A DNA stretch of 50,477 bases from CAZOHN01 sp964579325 (GCA_964579325.1 CAZOHN010000004.1:1-50477), one strand, 5' to 3'. Shown: positions 24,563 to 33,053, counted from the stretch's first letter. The notes: generated by a model from the letters alone, not told the origin. Made by a program: numbers and translations.

Positions 24563-26182
24563 ATGCCTGACCGTCTCTACCTCTTCGACACCACCCTCCG
24601 CGACGGCCAGCAGACGCAGGGCGTCCAGTTCTCCACCGCCGAGAAGATCCAGATCGCCCAGGCGCTCGACACACTCGGTGTGGACCACATCGAAGGCGGC
24701 TGGCCCGGGGCGAACCCGACGGACAGCGAATTCTTTGCCGCCCCGCCACAAACCCGCGCAACGCTGACCGCCTTCGGCATGACCAAGCGCACCGGGCGCT
24801 CGGCCGACAATGATGACGTCCTCGCGGCGGTCCTCAACGCCAATACCCCCGCCGTCTGCCTCGTCGGCAAGACGCATGACTTCCATGTCACCACAGCCCT
24901 TCAGGTAACGCTTGAAGAAAACCTCGCAAATATCTCTGAATCCGTCAGACATGCTGTGACAAAGGGGCGCGAGACCCTGTTCGATGCCGAGCACTTCTTC
25001 GATGGCTACAGGGCCAACCCTGACTACGCGCTCGCATGCCTGCGCGCTGCCCACGACGCTGGCGCCCGCTGGATCGTGCTCTGCGACACCAACGGTGGCA
25101 CTCTCCCCGCCGAGGTCGGGCGCATCACGGCAGAAGTCATCGCCGCCGGCATCCCCGGCGACCGGCTGGGCATCCACTGCCACGACGACACCGGCAATGC
25201 CGTCGCAAATTCGCTCGCCGCCGTCGATGCCGGCGCCCGCCAGATCCAGGGCACGCTCAACGGCCTCGGTGAACGCTGCGGCAACGCCAACCTCACCACG
25301 CTGATCCCGACGCTTCTCCTGAAGGATCCCTACGCCAGCCGCTTCAATACCGGGGTTACGCCGCAGGCACTGGCCGACCTCACGCGGATCAGCCGGATGC
25401 TCGACGACATCCTCAATCGCGTACCGCTCCGCAGCGCACCCTACGTCGGTGCCTCTGCCTTCGCTCACAAGGCGGGCCTCCACGCCTCGGCGATCCTGAA
25501 GGACCCCACGACCTACGAACACATCGCGCCGGATGCGGTGGGCAACGCGCGCGTCATCCCGATGTCGAACCAGGCCGGCCAGTCCAACCTTCGCGCCCGC
25601 CTCGCCGCTGCCGGTCTCGAGGTCGCGCCGGGCGACCCTGCGCTCGCGCGCATCCTCGACCGCGTGAAGGCCCGAGAGGACGAAGGCTACGCCTACGACA
25701 CCGCCCAAGCCTCGTTCGAGCTCATGGCGCGCGCCGAACTGGGCGTCCTTCCCACCTTCTTCGAGGTCAAGCGCTACCGCGTCACCGTCGAGCGGCGCAA
25801 GAACAAGTACGACCGCATGGTAAGCCTGTCCGAAGCCGTCGTGGTCGTGAAGATCGGCGACCGCAAGATGCTCTCGGTATCGGAAAGCATGGACGAGACC
25901 GGCACCGACCGGGGCCCGGTCAATGCGCTCTCCAAGGCGCTCGGCAAGGACCTCGGACCCTACCAGAAGTACATCGAGGATATCCGCCTCGTGGACTTCA
26001 AGGTGCGCATCACCCAGGGCGGGACAGAGGCCGTGACCCGCGTCATCATCGACAGCGAGGACGGGCAGGGGCGGCGCTGGTCCACCGTCGGCGTTTCGGC
26101 CAACATCGTGGATGCCAGCTTCGAGGCACTGCTCGACGCGATCACATGGAAGCTGGTGCGCGACTGCGGAGACGTCGGATGA
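24563..26182 (+). CDS. cimA: (R)-citramalate synthase
   Basis: Condenses pyruvate and acetyl-CoA to citramalate, the threonine-independent entry to isoleucine synthesis. The 539-residue protein has the HMGL-like barrel (FDTTLRDGQQTQG, GIHCHDDTGNAVANS, GTLNGLGERCGNANL) and a C-terminal LeuA-type allosteric domain (about residues 400-530), presumably sensing isoleucine. The GQQTQGVQF start and length match the CimA (TIGR00977-type) group and not 2-isopropylmalate or homocitrate synthase. The lipoprotein gene starts within its stop (ATGA). Confidence 0.93.
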   Translation: MPDRLYLFDTTLRDGQQTQGVQFSTAEKIQIAQALDTLGVDHIEGGWPGANPTDSEFFAAPPQTRATLTAFGMTKRTGRSADNDDVLAAVLNANTPAVCLVGKTHDFHVTTALQVTLEENLANISESVRHAVTKGRETLFDAEHFFDGYRANPDYALACLRAAHDAGARWIVLCDTNGGTLPAEVGRITAEVIAAGIPGDRLGIHCHDDTGNAVANSLAAVDAGARQIQGTLNGLGERCGNANLTTLIPTLLLKDPYASRFNTGVTPQALADLTRISRMLDDILNRVPLRSAPYVGASAFAHKAGLHASAILKDPTTYEHIAPDAVGNARVIPMSNQAGQSNLRARLAAAGLEVAPGDPALARILDRVKAREDEGYAYDTAQASFELMARAELGVLPTFFEVKRYRVTVERRKNKYDRMVSLSEAVVVVKIGDRKMLSVSESMDETGTDRGPVNALSKALGKDLGPYQKYIEDIRLVDFKVRITQGGTEAVTRVIIDSEDGQGRRWSTVGVSANIVDASFEALLDAITWKLVRDCGDVG

Positions 26183-26619
26183 AGGCGTTCGGGTTCCTTG
26201 CCGCCCTCGCGCTTGCGGCCTGCGTCGAGACAGCGGAGGTCCCGGTTCCGTCGCCCGGCACACCGGTCATCACCTTCGGCGAGGGCGGGCCGTTCAACGG
26301 CGGCGTCGAGACGCAGGTCTTCGCCAACGATGTGATCGTCCACACGAGCTTCGGCCCGTTCGATCGAAGCCCCGACCGCCGCGTCCGCCAGGGTTGGCCC
26401 GGGGCATTCGCAGCTCTTCGGGCGGCGCTGGAGGAGAAAGGGCCGACGGCGGCCCGGACGCTACGCGGCAATGAACCGGCCTGCACCGACTACGGCAGCG
26501 ATTTCGTGACCGCCGATCCTCCCGTCGCTGGCCTAACCTCGTTCGGCGCAGGCTGCCCGAACCCTGCCATGACGGCTCTGCTCGCCACTCTGCGGTCCTC
26601 GCTCGTGCGCCCGGAATGA
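26179..26619 (+). CDS. small putative lipoprotein
   Basis: 146-residue protein with an N-terminal signal FGFLAALALAAC whose LAAC is a good lipobox, so the mature chain should start at Cys15 and be lipid-anchored. The rest, including FGEGGPFNGGVETQVFANDVIVH and two further Cys (NEPACTDYG and FGAGCPNP), which could form a disulfide, matches no family I know. It is coupled by ATGA overlaps to cimA upstream and to the synthase-like gene downstream, though no functional link is obvious. Confidence 0.8.
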   Translation: MKAFGFLAALALAACVETAEVPVPSPGTPVITFGEGGPFNGGVETQVFANDVIVHTSFGPFDRSPDRRVRQGWPGAFAALRAALEEKGPTAARTLRGNEPACTDYGSDFVTADPPVAGLTSFGAGCPNPAMTALLATLRSSLVRPE

Positions 26620-27380
26620 GCGCCGACCTCCTCGACCGTCTCGCCCGTGGCGACCCCGACCGCTTCCTCGCCCTCATGGCGGCACCACCTGGCGCGCGAC
26701 CGCTTCTCCTGCCGCTCTATGCCTTCAACCTCGAAGTTGCGCGTGCGCCGTTCGTTACACCCGAGCCGATGATCGCCGAGATGCGGCTGCAATGGTGGCG
26801 CGACGTGCTGGCGGAACTGGCCGAAGGCAAACCGCCCCGCGCCCACGAGGTCGCCGGGCCGCTGGCGGCCATTCCGAACCTGCCACATGCGCTGCTCGAC
26901 GATCTTGTCGAGGCCCGCAGATGGGACATCGGTCGAGACCCGTTCCCTGACCCCGCAACGCTTGTCAGGCACCTCGACCGGACTGCGGGTCACCTGATGT
27001 GGGCTGCGGCCCTTGCCCTCGGCGCGCCTGCCGAAGCCGAACCCGCGGTCCGCGACTACGCCACCGCCGCGGGTCTTTCGACATGGTTCCGGGCCGTTCC
27101 TGGTTATTGCGCGCTCGGCAGGGCGCCGCTCCCGAACTCCGACCCGCAAGCAGTTGCTGACCTGGCAAGGCAGGGGCAGCGCTGGCTTGCACGCGCCCGC
27201 GCCGCTCGCGCCTCGGTTCCCCGGCCTGTCCTGCCCGCACTTCTTCCCGGTTGGCAGGCTGCGCCCTTGCTGCTGCTGGCCGCGCGCGATCCCGACGCCG
27301 TTACCGACGGGCGGCTTGCGCTCTCCGAATTCGGGCGCAAGGGTCGGCTCCTTCTTCAATCCGTCACAGGGCGCTGGTAG
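26616..27380 (+). CDS. squalene/phytoene synthase-like protein
   Basis: 254-residue member of the trans-isoprenyl diphosphate synthase fold, closest in style to the NDUFAF6-like branch. YAFNLEVARAPFVTPEPMIAEMRLQWWRDVLAEL is the typical first motif; HLDRTAGHLMWAAALALGA is in the place of the second. The Asp-rich motifs of true squalene and phytoene synthases are not intact, so terpene synthesis is doubtful. The eukaryotic relative is a complex I assembly factor. It overlaps the lipoprotein gene by four bases. Confidence 0.85.
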   Translation: MSADLLDRLARGDPDRFLALMAAPPGARPLLLPLYAFNLEVARAPFVTPEPMIAEMRLQWWRDVLAELAEGKPPRAHEVAGPLAAIPNLPHALLDDLVEARRWDIGRDPFPDPATLVRHLDRTAGHLMWAAALALGAPAEAEPAVRDYATAAGLSTWFRAVPGYCALGRAPLPNSDPQAVADLARQGQRWLARARAARASVPRPVLPALLPGWQAAPLLLLAARDPDAVTDGRLALSEFGRKGRLLLQSVTGRW

Positions 27381-27409
27381 GCCCGCGCGGAGCAACGAAC
27401 GAGACGCCC

Positions 27410-28027
27410 ATGCCCCGCCTTTCCGCGACCGAGCCCTACTTCCATCCCGACGTCGAGATTATTGCATCGACCTTCGGCGCCTTCGTCGCGATCGGTCAGG
27501 GCAGCCGGGTGCAGCATTCCGAGATCGGCGACTACTCCTATTGCGACCGCTACGCCGATATCGCGAACACCACCGTCGGCAAGTTCGCCAATATCGCAAG
27601 TTTCGCCCGGATCGGTCCAACCGACCATCCGCTGGAGACGGCGTCGCTGCACCATTTCCTCTACCGCTCGGACGAATACTGGGAGGATGCCGGTCGCGAC
27701 GAAGCGTTCTTTGCCCGTCGGCGCGCGCGGCGCACCAGCGTCGGGCACGACACATGGATCGGCCACGCGGCGGTCATCCGCCCCGAAGTTGTCATCGGTC
27801 ACGGCGCCGTCGTTGCGACCCATGCGGTCGTGACCAAAGACGTCGAACCCTATACCATCGTCGCCGGAGTACCCGCTCAGCCTGTCCGTCGCCGCCTTCC
27901 CGAAGCGGTCGCCGAACGCATGATGGCACTGGGATGGTGGGACTGGAGCCACGAACTCCTTCGCTCCGCGCTCGAGGATTTCCGGAGCCTCCCTGCGGAA
28001 GCGTTTCTCGACAAGCACGGGGGCTGA
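27410..28027 (+). CDS. hexapeptide-repeat acyltransferase of the phn locus
   Basis: 205-residue left-handed beta-helix acyltransferase. Its repeats (EIGDYSYCDRYADIANTTVGKFANIASFARIG, then TWIGHAAVIRPEVVIGHGAVVATHAVVTKDV) and the PTDHPLETASLHHFLYRS block match the phosphonate-associated DapH/GlmU-like acetyltransferases found in C-P lyase operons. By analogy with PhnO it may acetylate aminoalkylphosphonates, but this is inference. The frame is open upstream from 27251; ATG 27410 is the family start. Its 3' end converges with the leftward phnM paralogue, ten bases away. Confidence 0.88.
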   Translation: MPRLSATEPYFHPDVEIIASTFGAFVAIGQGSRVQHSEIGDYSYCDRYADIANTTVGKFANIASFARIGPTDHPLETASLHHFLYRSDEYWEDAGRDEAFFARRRARRTSVGHDTWIGHAAVIRPEVVIGHGAVVATHAVVTKDVEPYTIVAGVPAQPVRRRLPEAVAERMMALGWWDWSHELLRSALEDFRSLPAEAFLDKHGG

Positions 28028-28037
28028 CGAAGCGGTT

Positions 28038-29216
28038 CTATTCTGCAGCCATGCGGTAGCCCGAAGCAGTGCCCGCCAGTCGGCGCGCCGCCTCGCCCCG
28101 GGCGAAGGCAAGCACACCCCCCGCGATGGTCAATTCGACCCGTCGCGTTTCGGCATTCACCGCGATCATGTCCGCCCGCCGTCCCGGCGCGATCCGCCCC
28201 CGGTCCGGCAGGCGCAGGATCTCTGCGGGACGCTCGGAGATCATTGCCCAGGCACGGGGCAAGGGAAGTCCTTCGTCGACCAGCCGGAAAGCGGCAGCGG
28301 CGAGGGCTGGGTAGTAGTAGTCAGATACCAGCGCGTCGCAGAGCCCGTCCGCAACCATTGCACGGGCGCAGGCATTTCCAGACTGGCTGCCACCCCGAAC
28401 CACGTTCGGGGCCCCCATCAGGACAGGGTCGCCCATCGCCCGGGCGGCGGCGGCGGCGCGGCGTGTCAGCGGGAACTCCGCGACACGCGCACCAATCATC
28501 TTGTATCGCTCACGTGTTTCGCCATCAGGGTCGTCGTGGCTGCCGTAGACCACGCCCCGGTTGTCGAAGGCGTCGGCGAGCCTGCACAGATGGCGTGGCA
28601 CTTCCCGCGACAATGCCTGCGCGCGCTCGATCGCGCCGAGGTAGTCCTGCGCGGAACGGCCCACCTTGTGAGCAAGCATCGCAAACGTTTGGGGTGCCGA
28701 GCGGCGCAGGTCCGCGACTTCGGGCAGGTGGTTGTTGAACACCACATAGTCCACGCCCCAGCGCGAAATCGCTGCAAGAAGCCGCTCGCCGCTGTCGACG
28801 CAATGGGTCTCTGCCCGGATCTGGATACGCAGGTCGATCAGGGCGTCACGGCGATGCGTAGCGACGGCCGCCATGAGTGCCTCTGCGGCGTCGGGGCTGC
28901 GGAAGCCGCCTTCCCAGCTCCAGCTCTGCGCCAGCCAGGCGGTCGTCACCCCATGCGCCGCCGCCTCGCGCTCTACGCTCGCCAGGCCGAGCGCGGCGTC
29001 GAAAGGGGCTGAGGGCCGGGGCGCGATGTGGCGCTCGAACGCGTCACCGTGCAGATCGATGATCCCGGGCAGCAGGAGGTAGCCCGACATGTCGACCTCG
29101 GGCAGGGGGCCGCGCGTGAAACGTCCCTCCGCTATCGAGACCGATCTCGACTGCAACGCTCCGTCGCGCAGGACTGTGGCGTTCACGAAGCGCAGGGGCG
29201 GCAGGAGTGGGCTCAT
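28038..29216 (-). CDS. PhnM-like amidohydrolase (first of two paralogues)
   Basis: 392-residue amidohydrolase of the PhnM family, which hydrolyses alpha-D-ribose 1-methylphosphonate 5-triphosphate to the 5-phosphate and PPi. It has LPGIIDLHGDAFERHIAPRP, YGSHDDPDGETRERY and GAPNVVRGGSQSGNACA. The metal-site region reads LHGDAFERH, whereas the second paralogue has the canonical LHTDNLERH, so its substrate may differ. ATG 29216 is chosen; the frame is open to 29354. It lies behind phnF on the same strand, so the two probably form a unit divergent from phnGHI. Confidence 0.88.
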   Translation of the reverse strand: MSPLLPPLRFVNATVLRDGALQSRSVSIAEGRFTRGPLPEVDMSGYLLLPGIIDLHGDAFERHIAPRPSAPFDAALGLASVEREAAAHGVTTAWLAQSWSWEGGFRSPDAAEALMAAVATHRRDALIDLRIQIRAETHCVDSGERLLAAISRWGVDYVVFNNHLPEVADLRRSAPQTFAMLAHKVGRSAQDYLGAIERAQALSREVPRHLCRLADAFDNRGVVYGSHDDPDGETRERYKMIGARVAEFPLTRRAAAAARAMGDPVLMGAPNVVRGGSQSGNACARAMVADGLCDALVSDYYYPALAAAAFRLVDEGLPLPRAWAMISERPAEILRLPDRGRIAPGRRADMIAVNAETRRVELTIAGGVLAFARGEAARRLAGTASGYRMAAE

Positions 29217-29308
29217 GATGTCTGACCGATTCCGGGGTTGTGGCCCTGTGGATAAGTCAAGGCCGTGTCGCGCGTGTGACAACGGACTGCCGCTCTCGCC
29301 AACGGCGA

Positions 29309-30019
29309 TCACTCTGGCGCGACCGTCAGGCTGACGCGTTCGCCCTCGAACCATGTCAGGCCGTATTCCACCGGGTGCCCGGCGCCATCAATGTTGACTG
29401 CCTCCGACAAGAGCAGGGGCGCACCCTCCCGCGTGTTCAGATGCCGTGCCTGCGTCACCGAGGCCCGGCGGGCATGTAGGCGGGTCGAGGCACGGGTGTA
29501 GTCGTCCACACCCGCTTCGGCGAGAGCCGCCGTGACTGACTTCGTCCGGCCGAGCGCGTCTGGCAGTGCGGGAAAGCGCCCGGCAGGAAATGCCGACCGA
29601 AACACCGCGATCGGCACTCCGTCGGCGAATGACACGCCTTCGTAGATGTGGACCTGCGCTCCCGTGCCCAGACGCAGTGCCTTGGCTTCGGCCGGCTCGG
29701 CCTCGCGGGTCTCGAGAAACAGGATCTCCCGCCCCGGCAGCCGTCCCGCCGCTGCAAGATTGCGATGGAACCGCACCCTCCGGCCAATGGGATACTCGGT
29801 CGCCCGGGCGGTCACGAAGACGCCGGCACCACGGCGCGAGACGGTGATGCCCGCGCCTGTCAGTTCCGCCAGCGCCCGCCGCACGGTGTGCCGGTTCACC
29901 CCGAAGCGTTTCGACAGCACAGCCTCGGATGGAAGCTTCGCGCCCGGCGGGTAGAGCCCTCGCGCGACTTCCTCGCGCAGGGTGCCGGATATCGCACTGA
30001 AGAGCGGCGTACGTTCCAT
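29309..30019 (-). CDS. phnF: GntR/HutC-family phosphonate regulator
   Basis: 236-residue transcription factor with an N-terminal winged helix (about residues 8-72: LYPPGAKLPSEAVLSKRFGVNRHTVRRALAEL, GAGVFVTAR) and a C-terminal UTRA ligand domain (about 90-230). It has the form of PhnF, the usual repressor of C-P lyase operons. It is divergent from phnG across a 95 bp gap that carries a tandem GTxTAG-type repeat, a likely binding site. It precedes a phnM paralogue on its own strand. Confidence 0.92.
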   Translation of the reverse strand: MERTPLFSAISGTLREEVARGLYPPGAKLPSEAVLSKRFGVNRHTVRRALAELTGAGITVSRRGAGVFVTARATEYPIGRRVRFHRNLAAAGRLPGREILFLETREAEPAEAKALRLGTGAQVHIYEGVSFADGVPIAVFRSAFPAGRFPALPDALGRTKSVTAALAEAGVDDYTRASTRLHARRASVTQARHLNTREGAPLLLSEAVNIDGAGHPVEYGLTWFEGERVSLTVAPE

Positions 30020-30075
30020 CTGTTACCGAAACTTCATCTGCCGGGTCTTGTTCATCGCAGCGAATCCACGCTAAT

Positions 30076-30096
30076 GGTTGTCTAGTTGTATAGTCC
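30076..30096. promoter_or_regulatory. tandem repeat, candidate PhnF operator
   Basis: TTGTCTAG (30078-30085) is followed at once by TTGTATAG (30086-30093), a 7/8 direct repeat in the phnF-phnG gap, 22 bases before the phnG ATG. HutC-type regulators favour GTNTANAC; both octamers match its left part. The site is placed to control both directions. No clear -35/-10 pair was seen. Confidence 0.45.
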
Positions 30097-30114
30097 TAAC
30101 GGAGTTGCCGCAAC

Positions 30115-30576
30115 ATGCCTGATGCTGCAACGGAAACCCGCCGATCCGACATGGGTCTGCTCGCCCGAGCCCGGCCCCCCCGGCTGGACCGGCTGCTCGC
30201 TGCCTACTTCGAAGCGTCCGGGGCGCGACCGGTCCACGCGTGGCTCCGCCGCCCCGAAACCGGCACCGTGATGGTGCGGGCGCGGACCGGCGGAACCGGC
30301 GCGCCCTTCAATCTTGGCGAGATGACGGTGACGCGCTGCGCACTCCGCCTCGACAGCGGCGAGGTCGGACATGCCTATATCCAGGGGCGCGACCGCACCC
30401 ACGCCGAGAACGCGGCTCTCGTCGATGCGCTGATGCAGACCGATCGCTCGGACGACCTGCGCCACCGGGTCCTCACCCCCCTGGCGGAGGAGGCCGTCGC
30501 GGCAAGGGCAGGGCGGGCGCGGAAGGCCGCTGCGACGAAGGTCGATTTCTTCACGATGGTCCGGGGAGAGGACTGA
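30115..30576 (+). CDS. phnG: C-P lyase subunit PhnG
   Basis: 153-residue subunit of the PhnGHIJ core complex that, with PhnI, attaches the phosphonate to ribose in place of adenine on ATP. The family pattern is present: LARARPPRLDRLLAAYFE, TVMVRARTGGTGAPFNLGEMTVTRCALRL, GHAYIQGRDRTHAENAALVDALMQ. ACGGAG precedes the ATG. An in-frame ATG 12 codons later is possible. First gene of the rightward phn operon; it shares one base with phnH. Confidence 0.95.
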   Translation: MPDAATETRRSDMGLLARARPPRLDRLLAAYFEASGARPVHAWLRRPETGTVMVRARTGGTGAPFNLGEMTVTRCALRLDSGEVGHAYIQGRDRTHAENAALVDALMQTDRSDDLRHRVLTPLAEEAVAARAGRARKAAATKVDFFTMVRGED

Positions 30577-31148
30577 TGGCGACCCGGGTCCTCGACGGAG
30601 GTTTCGCAGATCCCGCCCGCGATGCCGCGCGCGCCTTCCGTGAGGTGTTGGAGGCCATGGCGCGACCCGGGACGGTCCGTGCGCTTGTCGGGGTGCGGCC
30701 GCCCGCGCCGCTCCCCGCGGCCGCAGGTGTGCTCCTCCTGACGCTTGTCGACAGGACCACGCCCATTCATCTGACAGCCGGATGGGACAGCGTGGCGGTG
30801 CGAGAATGGCTTACGTTTCACACGGGAGCCCCCTTCGCGCGCCCGGCCGGAGCGAGTTTCGCCGCCGGCCCTTGGGAAGAGGTCACCGAGCCGCGGGACT
30901 ATCCGATCGGCAGCGCCGAGTATCCCGACCGTTCGACGACCCTCCTCGCGGGCGTCCCTGCTCTTGGAGGTGCCGCGCACCGGCTCACCGGGCCGGGCAT
31001 CGCGACCGAGACGCGGCTGAGCCTGCCCGGCGCGGAGTTCTTCCGGGCCAACCATGCACGCTTCCCGCTCGGTCTCGATGTGATCCTTTGCGCAGGCCAC
31101 CACATCGCCGCGATCCCGCGGACCACCCGCATCGAGGAGGGCTGCTGA
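30576..31148 (+). CDS. phnH: C-P lyase subunit PhnH
   Basis: 190-residue PhnH, a pseudo-PLP-transferase-fold subunit of the C-P lyase core that dimerises and has no known catalytic site of its own. It shows the family start GGFADPARDAARAFREVLEAMARPGT, the LLTLVDRTTPIHL strand and the TLLAGVPALGG...LTGPGI block. The ATG overlaps the phnG TGA by one base and its own TGA overlaps the phnI ATG by one base, so G, H and I are tightly coupled. Confidence 0.95.
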   Translation: MATRVLDGGFADPARDAARAFREVLEAMARPGTVRALVGVRPPAPLPAAAGVLLLTLVDRTTPIHLTAGWDSVAVREWLTFHTGAPFARPAGASFAAGPWEEVTEPRDYPIGSAEYPDRSTTLLAGVPALGGAAHRLTGPGIATETRLSLPGAEFFRANHARFPLGLDVILCAGHHIAAIPRTTRIEEGC

Positions 31149-32233
31149 TGTACGTTGCGGTCAAGGGCGGCGAACGCGCCATCAACAACGCTCATGCCTG
31201 GCTTGCCGAGGAACGCCGGGGTGACCCCGAGATTCCCGATCTCGGCGTCGAACAGATCCGCGAGCAACTCGCTCTCGCAGTGAACCGCGTGATGGCCGAA
31301 GGATCGCTCTACGACCGCGACCTTGCGGCGCTGGCGATCAAGCAGGCGCGCGGCGACCTGATCGAGGCGGTGTTCCTGATCCGCGCCTTCCGCACGACGC
31401 TGCCCCGGATCGGCGCCTCGCGGCCGGTCGATACCGCGGCGATGGATTGCTCGCGCCGGATCTCGGCCACCTTCAAGGATGCGCCGGGCGGCCAGGTGTT
31501 GGGGCCAACCTTCGACTACACCCACCGCCTGCTCGACTTCGCGCTGGCCGCCGGAATGGAGGTCCCGTCCGCGCCCGAAGTGGCCGCCGTGCCGGGAGCT
31601 GTGCCGCATATCACCGGGTTTCTCGGCCGCGACGGCCTGATCGAGGCCGAGCCATCACGCGACGACGAACCCGGCGACCTGACCCGCGAACCACTCGAAC
31701 TCCCCGCCGACAGGCCGCTGCGCCTCCAGGCGCTCGCGCGGGGGGACGAAGGGTTCGTCCTCTCGCTCGCCTATTCCACCCAGCGCGGATATGGCCGGAC
31801 GCACGCCTTCGTGGGCGAACTGCGCGTTGGCATGGTGCCCGTCGAATTCGACATCCCCGAACTCGGCTTTGCGGTCGAGATCGGGGAAATCGAGCTGACC
31901 GAATGCGAGACGGTGAATCAGTTCAAGGGTTCGAAGACCGAGCCGCCGCAGTTTACCCGAGGCTACGGGCTGACGCTTGGCCACTGCGAGCGCAAGGCGA
32001 TCTCGATGAGCCTTGTCGACCGGGCGCTACGCTGGGAAGAACTCGGCGAGGATAACGTCGGTGCTCCGGCGCAGGATGCCGAATTCGTCCTCTACCATGC
32101 CGACAACGTGCAGGCGACGGGGTTTCTGGAGCACATCAAGCTGCCGCACTATGTCGACTTCCAGTCGGAGCTGGAGTTGATCCGGAGGCTGCGCACGGGC
32201 GTGGAAGAGCAACGGCGGGAGGCGGCGGAATGA
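31148..32233 (+). CDS. phnI: C-P lyase subunit PhnI
   Basis: 361-residue nucleosidase-type subunit that, with G, H and L, makes ribose 1-phosphonate 5-triphosphate. It begins with the invariant MYVAVKGGERAINNAHAWLAEERRGD and has LGPTFDYTHRLLDFALAAGM, STQRGYGRTHAFVGELRVG and YGLTLGHCERKAISMSLVDRALR, plus the C-terminal YHADNVQATGFLEHIKLPHYVDFQSEL. The length is normal. After it the operon is interrupted: the next rightward gene, phnJ, starts 848 bases downstream. Confidence 0.96.
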   Translation: MYVAVKGGERAINNAHAWLAEERRGDPEIPDLGVEQIREQLALAVNRVMAEGSLYDRDLAALAIKQARGDLIEAVFLIRAFRTTLPRIGASRPVDTAAMDCSRRISATFKDAPGGQVLGPTFDYTHRLLDFALAAGMEVPSAPEVAAVPGAVPHITGFLGRDGLIEAEPSRDDEPGDLTREPLELPADRPLRLQALARGDEGFVLSLAYSTQRGYGRTHAFVGELRVGMVPVEFDIPELGFAVEIGEIELTECETVNQFKGSKTEPPQFTRGYGLTLGHCERKAISMSLVDRALRWEELGEDNVGAPAQDAEFVLYHADNVQATGFLEHIKLPHYVDFQSELELIRRLRTGVEEQRREAAE

Positions 32234-32235
32234 CC

Positions 32236-32472
32236 CTAGTCGCAGTGCCCGGTGTCGCCGGTCCGGGAGGCATCGGCGCCGCTCAGATGGTTGATCGCTT
32301 GCGCGTCATGCATCTGGAACACCCCCAGACGCCCGGTCGTGTCGATCAGGAAGCCCCCGGGGCCGACCGCCCAAGGCGGCGCGAACCGGAACAGGATCAC
32401 GCGGCCCAGCCAAAGGACCGCAAGGGCGCTGCCGAAGATGAGCATGCCATTGAGGATCAGATCCTCGAGCAT
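32236..32472 (-). CDS. small membrane protein with GPGGFLIDT motif
   Basis: 78-residue unrecognised protein, antisense to the phn operon. It has one N-terminal membrane segment (about residues 5-29, ILNGMLIFGSALAVLWLGRVIL), then APPWAVGPGGFLIDTTGRLG and a polar tail. Its codons end almost entirely in G or C on this strand, whereas the opposing rightward frame is low-complexity, so I take this one as real. It starts six bases after the stop of the 48-residue gene that shares its motif. Its stop lies two bases from the phnI stop, on the opposite strand. Confidence 0.6.
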   Translation of the reverse strand: MLEDLILNGMLIFGSALAVLWLGRVILFRFAPPWAVGPGGFLIDTTGRLGVFQMHDAQAINHLSGADASRTGDTGHCD

Positions 32473-32478
32473 CGGAGG

Positions 32479-32625
32479 TCAGTCTTCGGGGCCGGTGTCG
32501 ATCAGCCAGCCGCCGGGGCCGGCGATGTGGTCGGGGAGAGAGAAGATCATCACTTCACGGACCACGAGGCAGGTGATGAAGGCCGCCACCACTTCGTCGA
32601 ACGAGATTTGCGAGATCCAGGCCAT
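32479..32625 (-). CDS. 48-residue membrane protein with GPGGWLIDT motif
   Basis: Very short gene with a strong GGAGGG seven bases before its ATG. The protein has one membrane segment (about residues 11-30, EVVAAFITCLVVREVMIFSL), then PDHIAGPGGWLIDTGPED. The GPGGxLIDT end matches the neighbour at 32236, so the two are paralogues or a paired family. Nearly all codons end in G or C. No function is known to me. Confidence 0.6.
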   Translation of the reverse strand: MAWISQISFDEVVAAFITCLVVREVMIFSLPDHIAGPGGWLIDTGPED

Positions 32626-32771
32626 CGTACCCTCCAACTAACCCCACGCCCGGTGGAATCGCAGTGGAAAGGGGCGGAAGTGTGACGGAAGAAGGCCGTT
32701 TTTCCTGCAGCGCCGCCGGCGTCGAAACCCACCCGATGCGCAACCCTGCCGCGCGCGTTGGCTGGCCCGGC

Positions 32772-33053
32772 CTACTCTCCTCCGCCGATCCCACCGCCGT
32801 CTCCCCAGCCGCCGTCGCTTCCTCCACTGGCGTTGGAGGCGTCCCAGTCCGGGCGCGGGTCGTCGCGCGAGGACCGCGGACGACCGTCCAGTCCTATCCA
32901 CATGTAGTCGCCGTCGTCGCTGCGGCGCACGGACCTGCGGCGGCGTCGATGGAGCAGGTAGCTGCGAAGGCCATAGGTGAACAGAAGCAGCACAACCGCG
33001 ACCAGGAACAGGCCGAACAGCCACACGACATTCTCGACGCTCCACTCGAGCAT
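32772..33053 (-). CDS. small membrane protein with Gly-rich tail
   Basis: 93-residue unrecognised protein, divergent from phnJ with only 28 bases between the two starts. It has one membrane segment (about residues 8-28, ENVVWLFGLFLVAVVLLLFTYG), a strongly basic cytoplasmic-type stretch (LLHRRRRRSVRR), then DGDYMWIGLDGRPRSSRDDPRPDWD and a Gly/Ser-rich end. GGGAG lies about six bases before ATG 33053. The positive-inside pattern puts the tail in the cytoplasm. The frame is open ten residues further upstream, but that would overlap the phnJ start. Confidence 0.6.
   Translation of the reverse strand: MLEWSVENVVWLFGLFLVAVVLLLFTYGLRSYLLHRRRRRSVRRSDDGDYMWIGLDGRPRSSRDDPRPDWDASNASGGSDGGWGDGGGIGGGE

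Noticed and set aside
24563..26182. 2-isopropylmalate or homocitrate synthase
   Set aside because: The N-terminal motif, the length and the C-terminal domain fit citramalate synthase of the CimA type better.
24299..26263. Long leftward open frame over cimA
   Set aside because: Shadow of the well-supported citramalate synthase gene; no recognisable domain.
32230..32685. Rightward open frame after phnI
   Set aside because: Its protein is charged and low-complexity, with no domain; the opposite strand has G/C-ending codons, membrane helices and a ribosome site.
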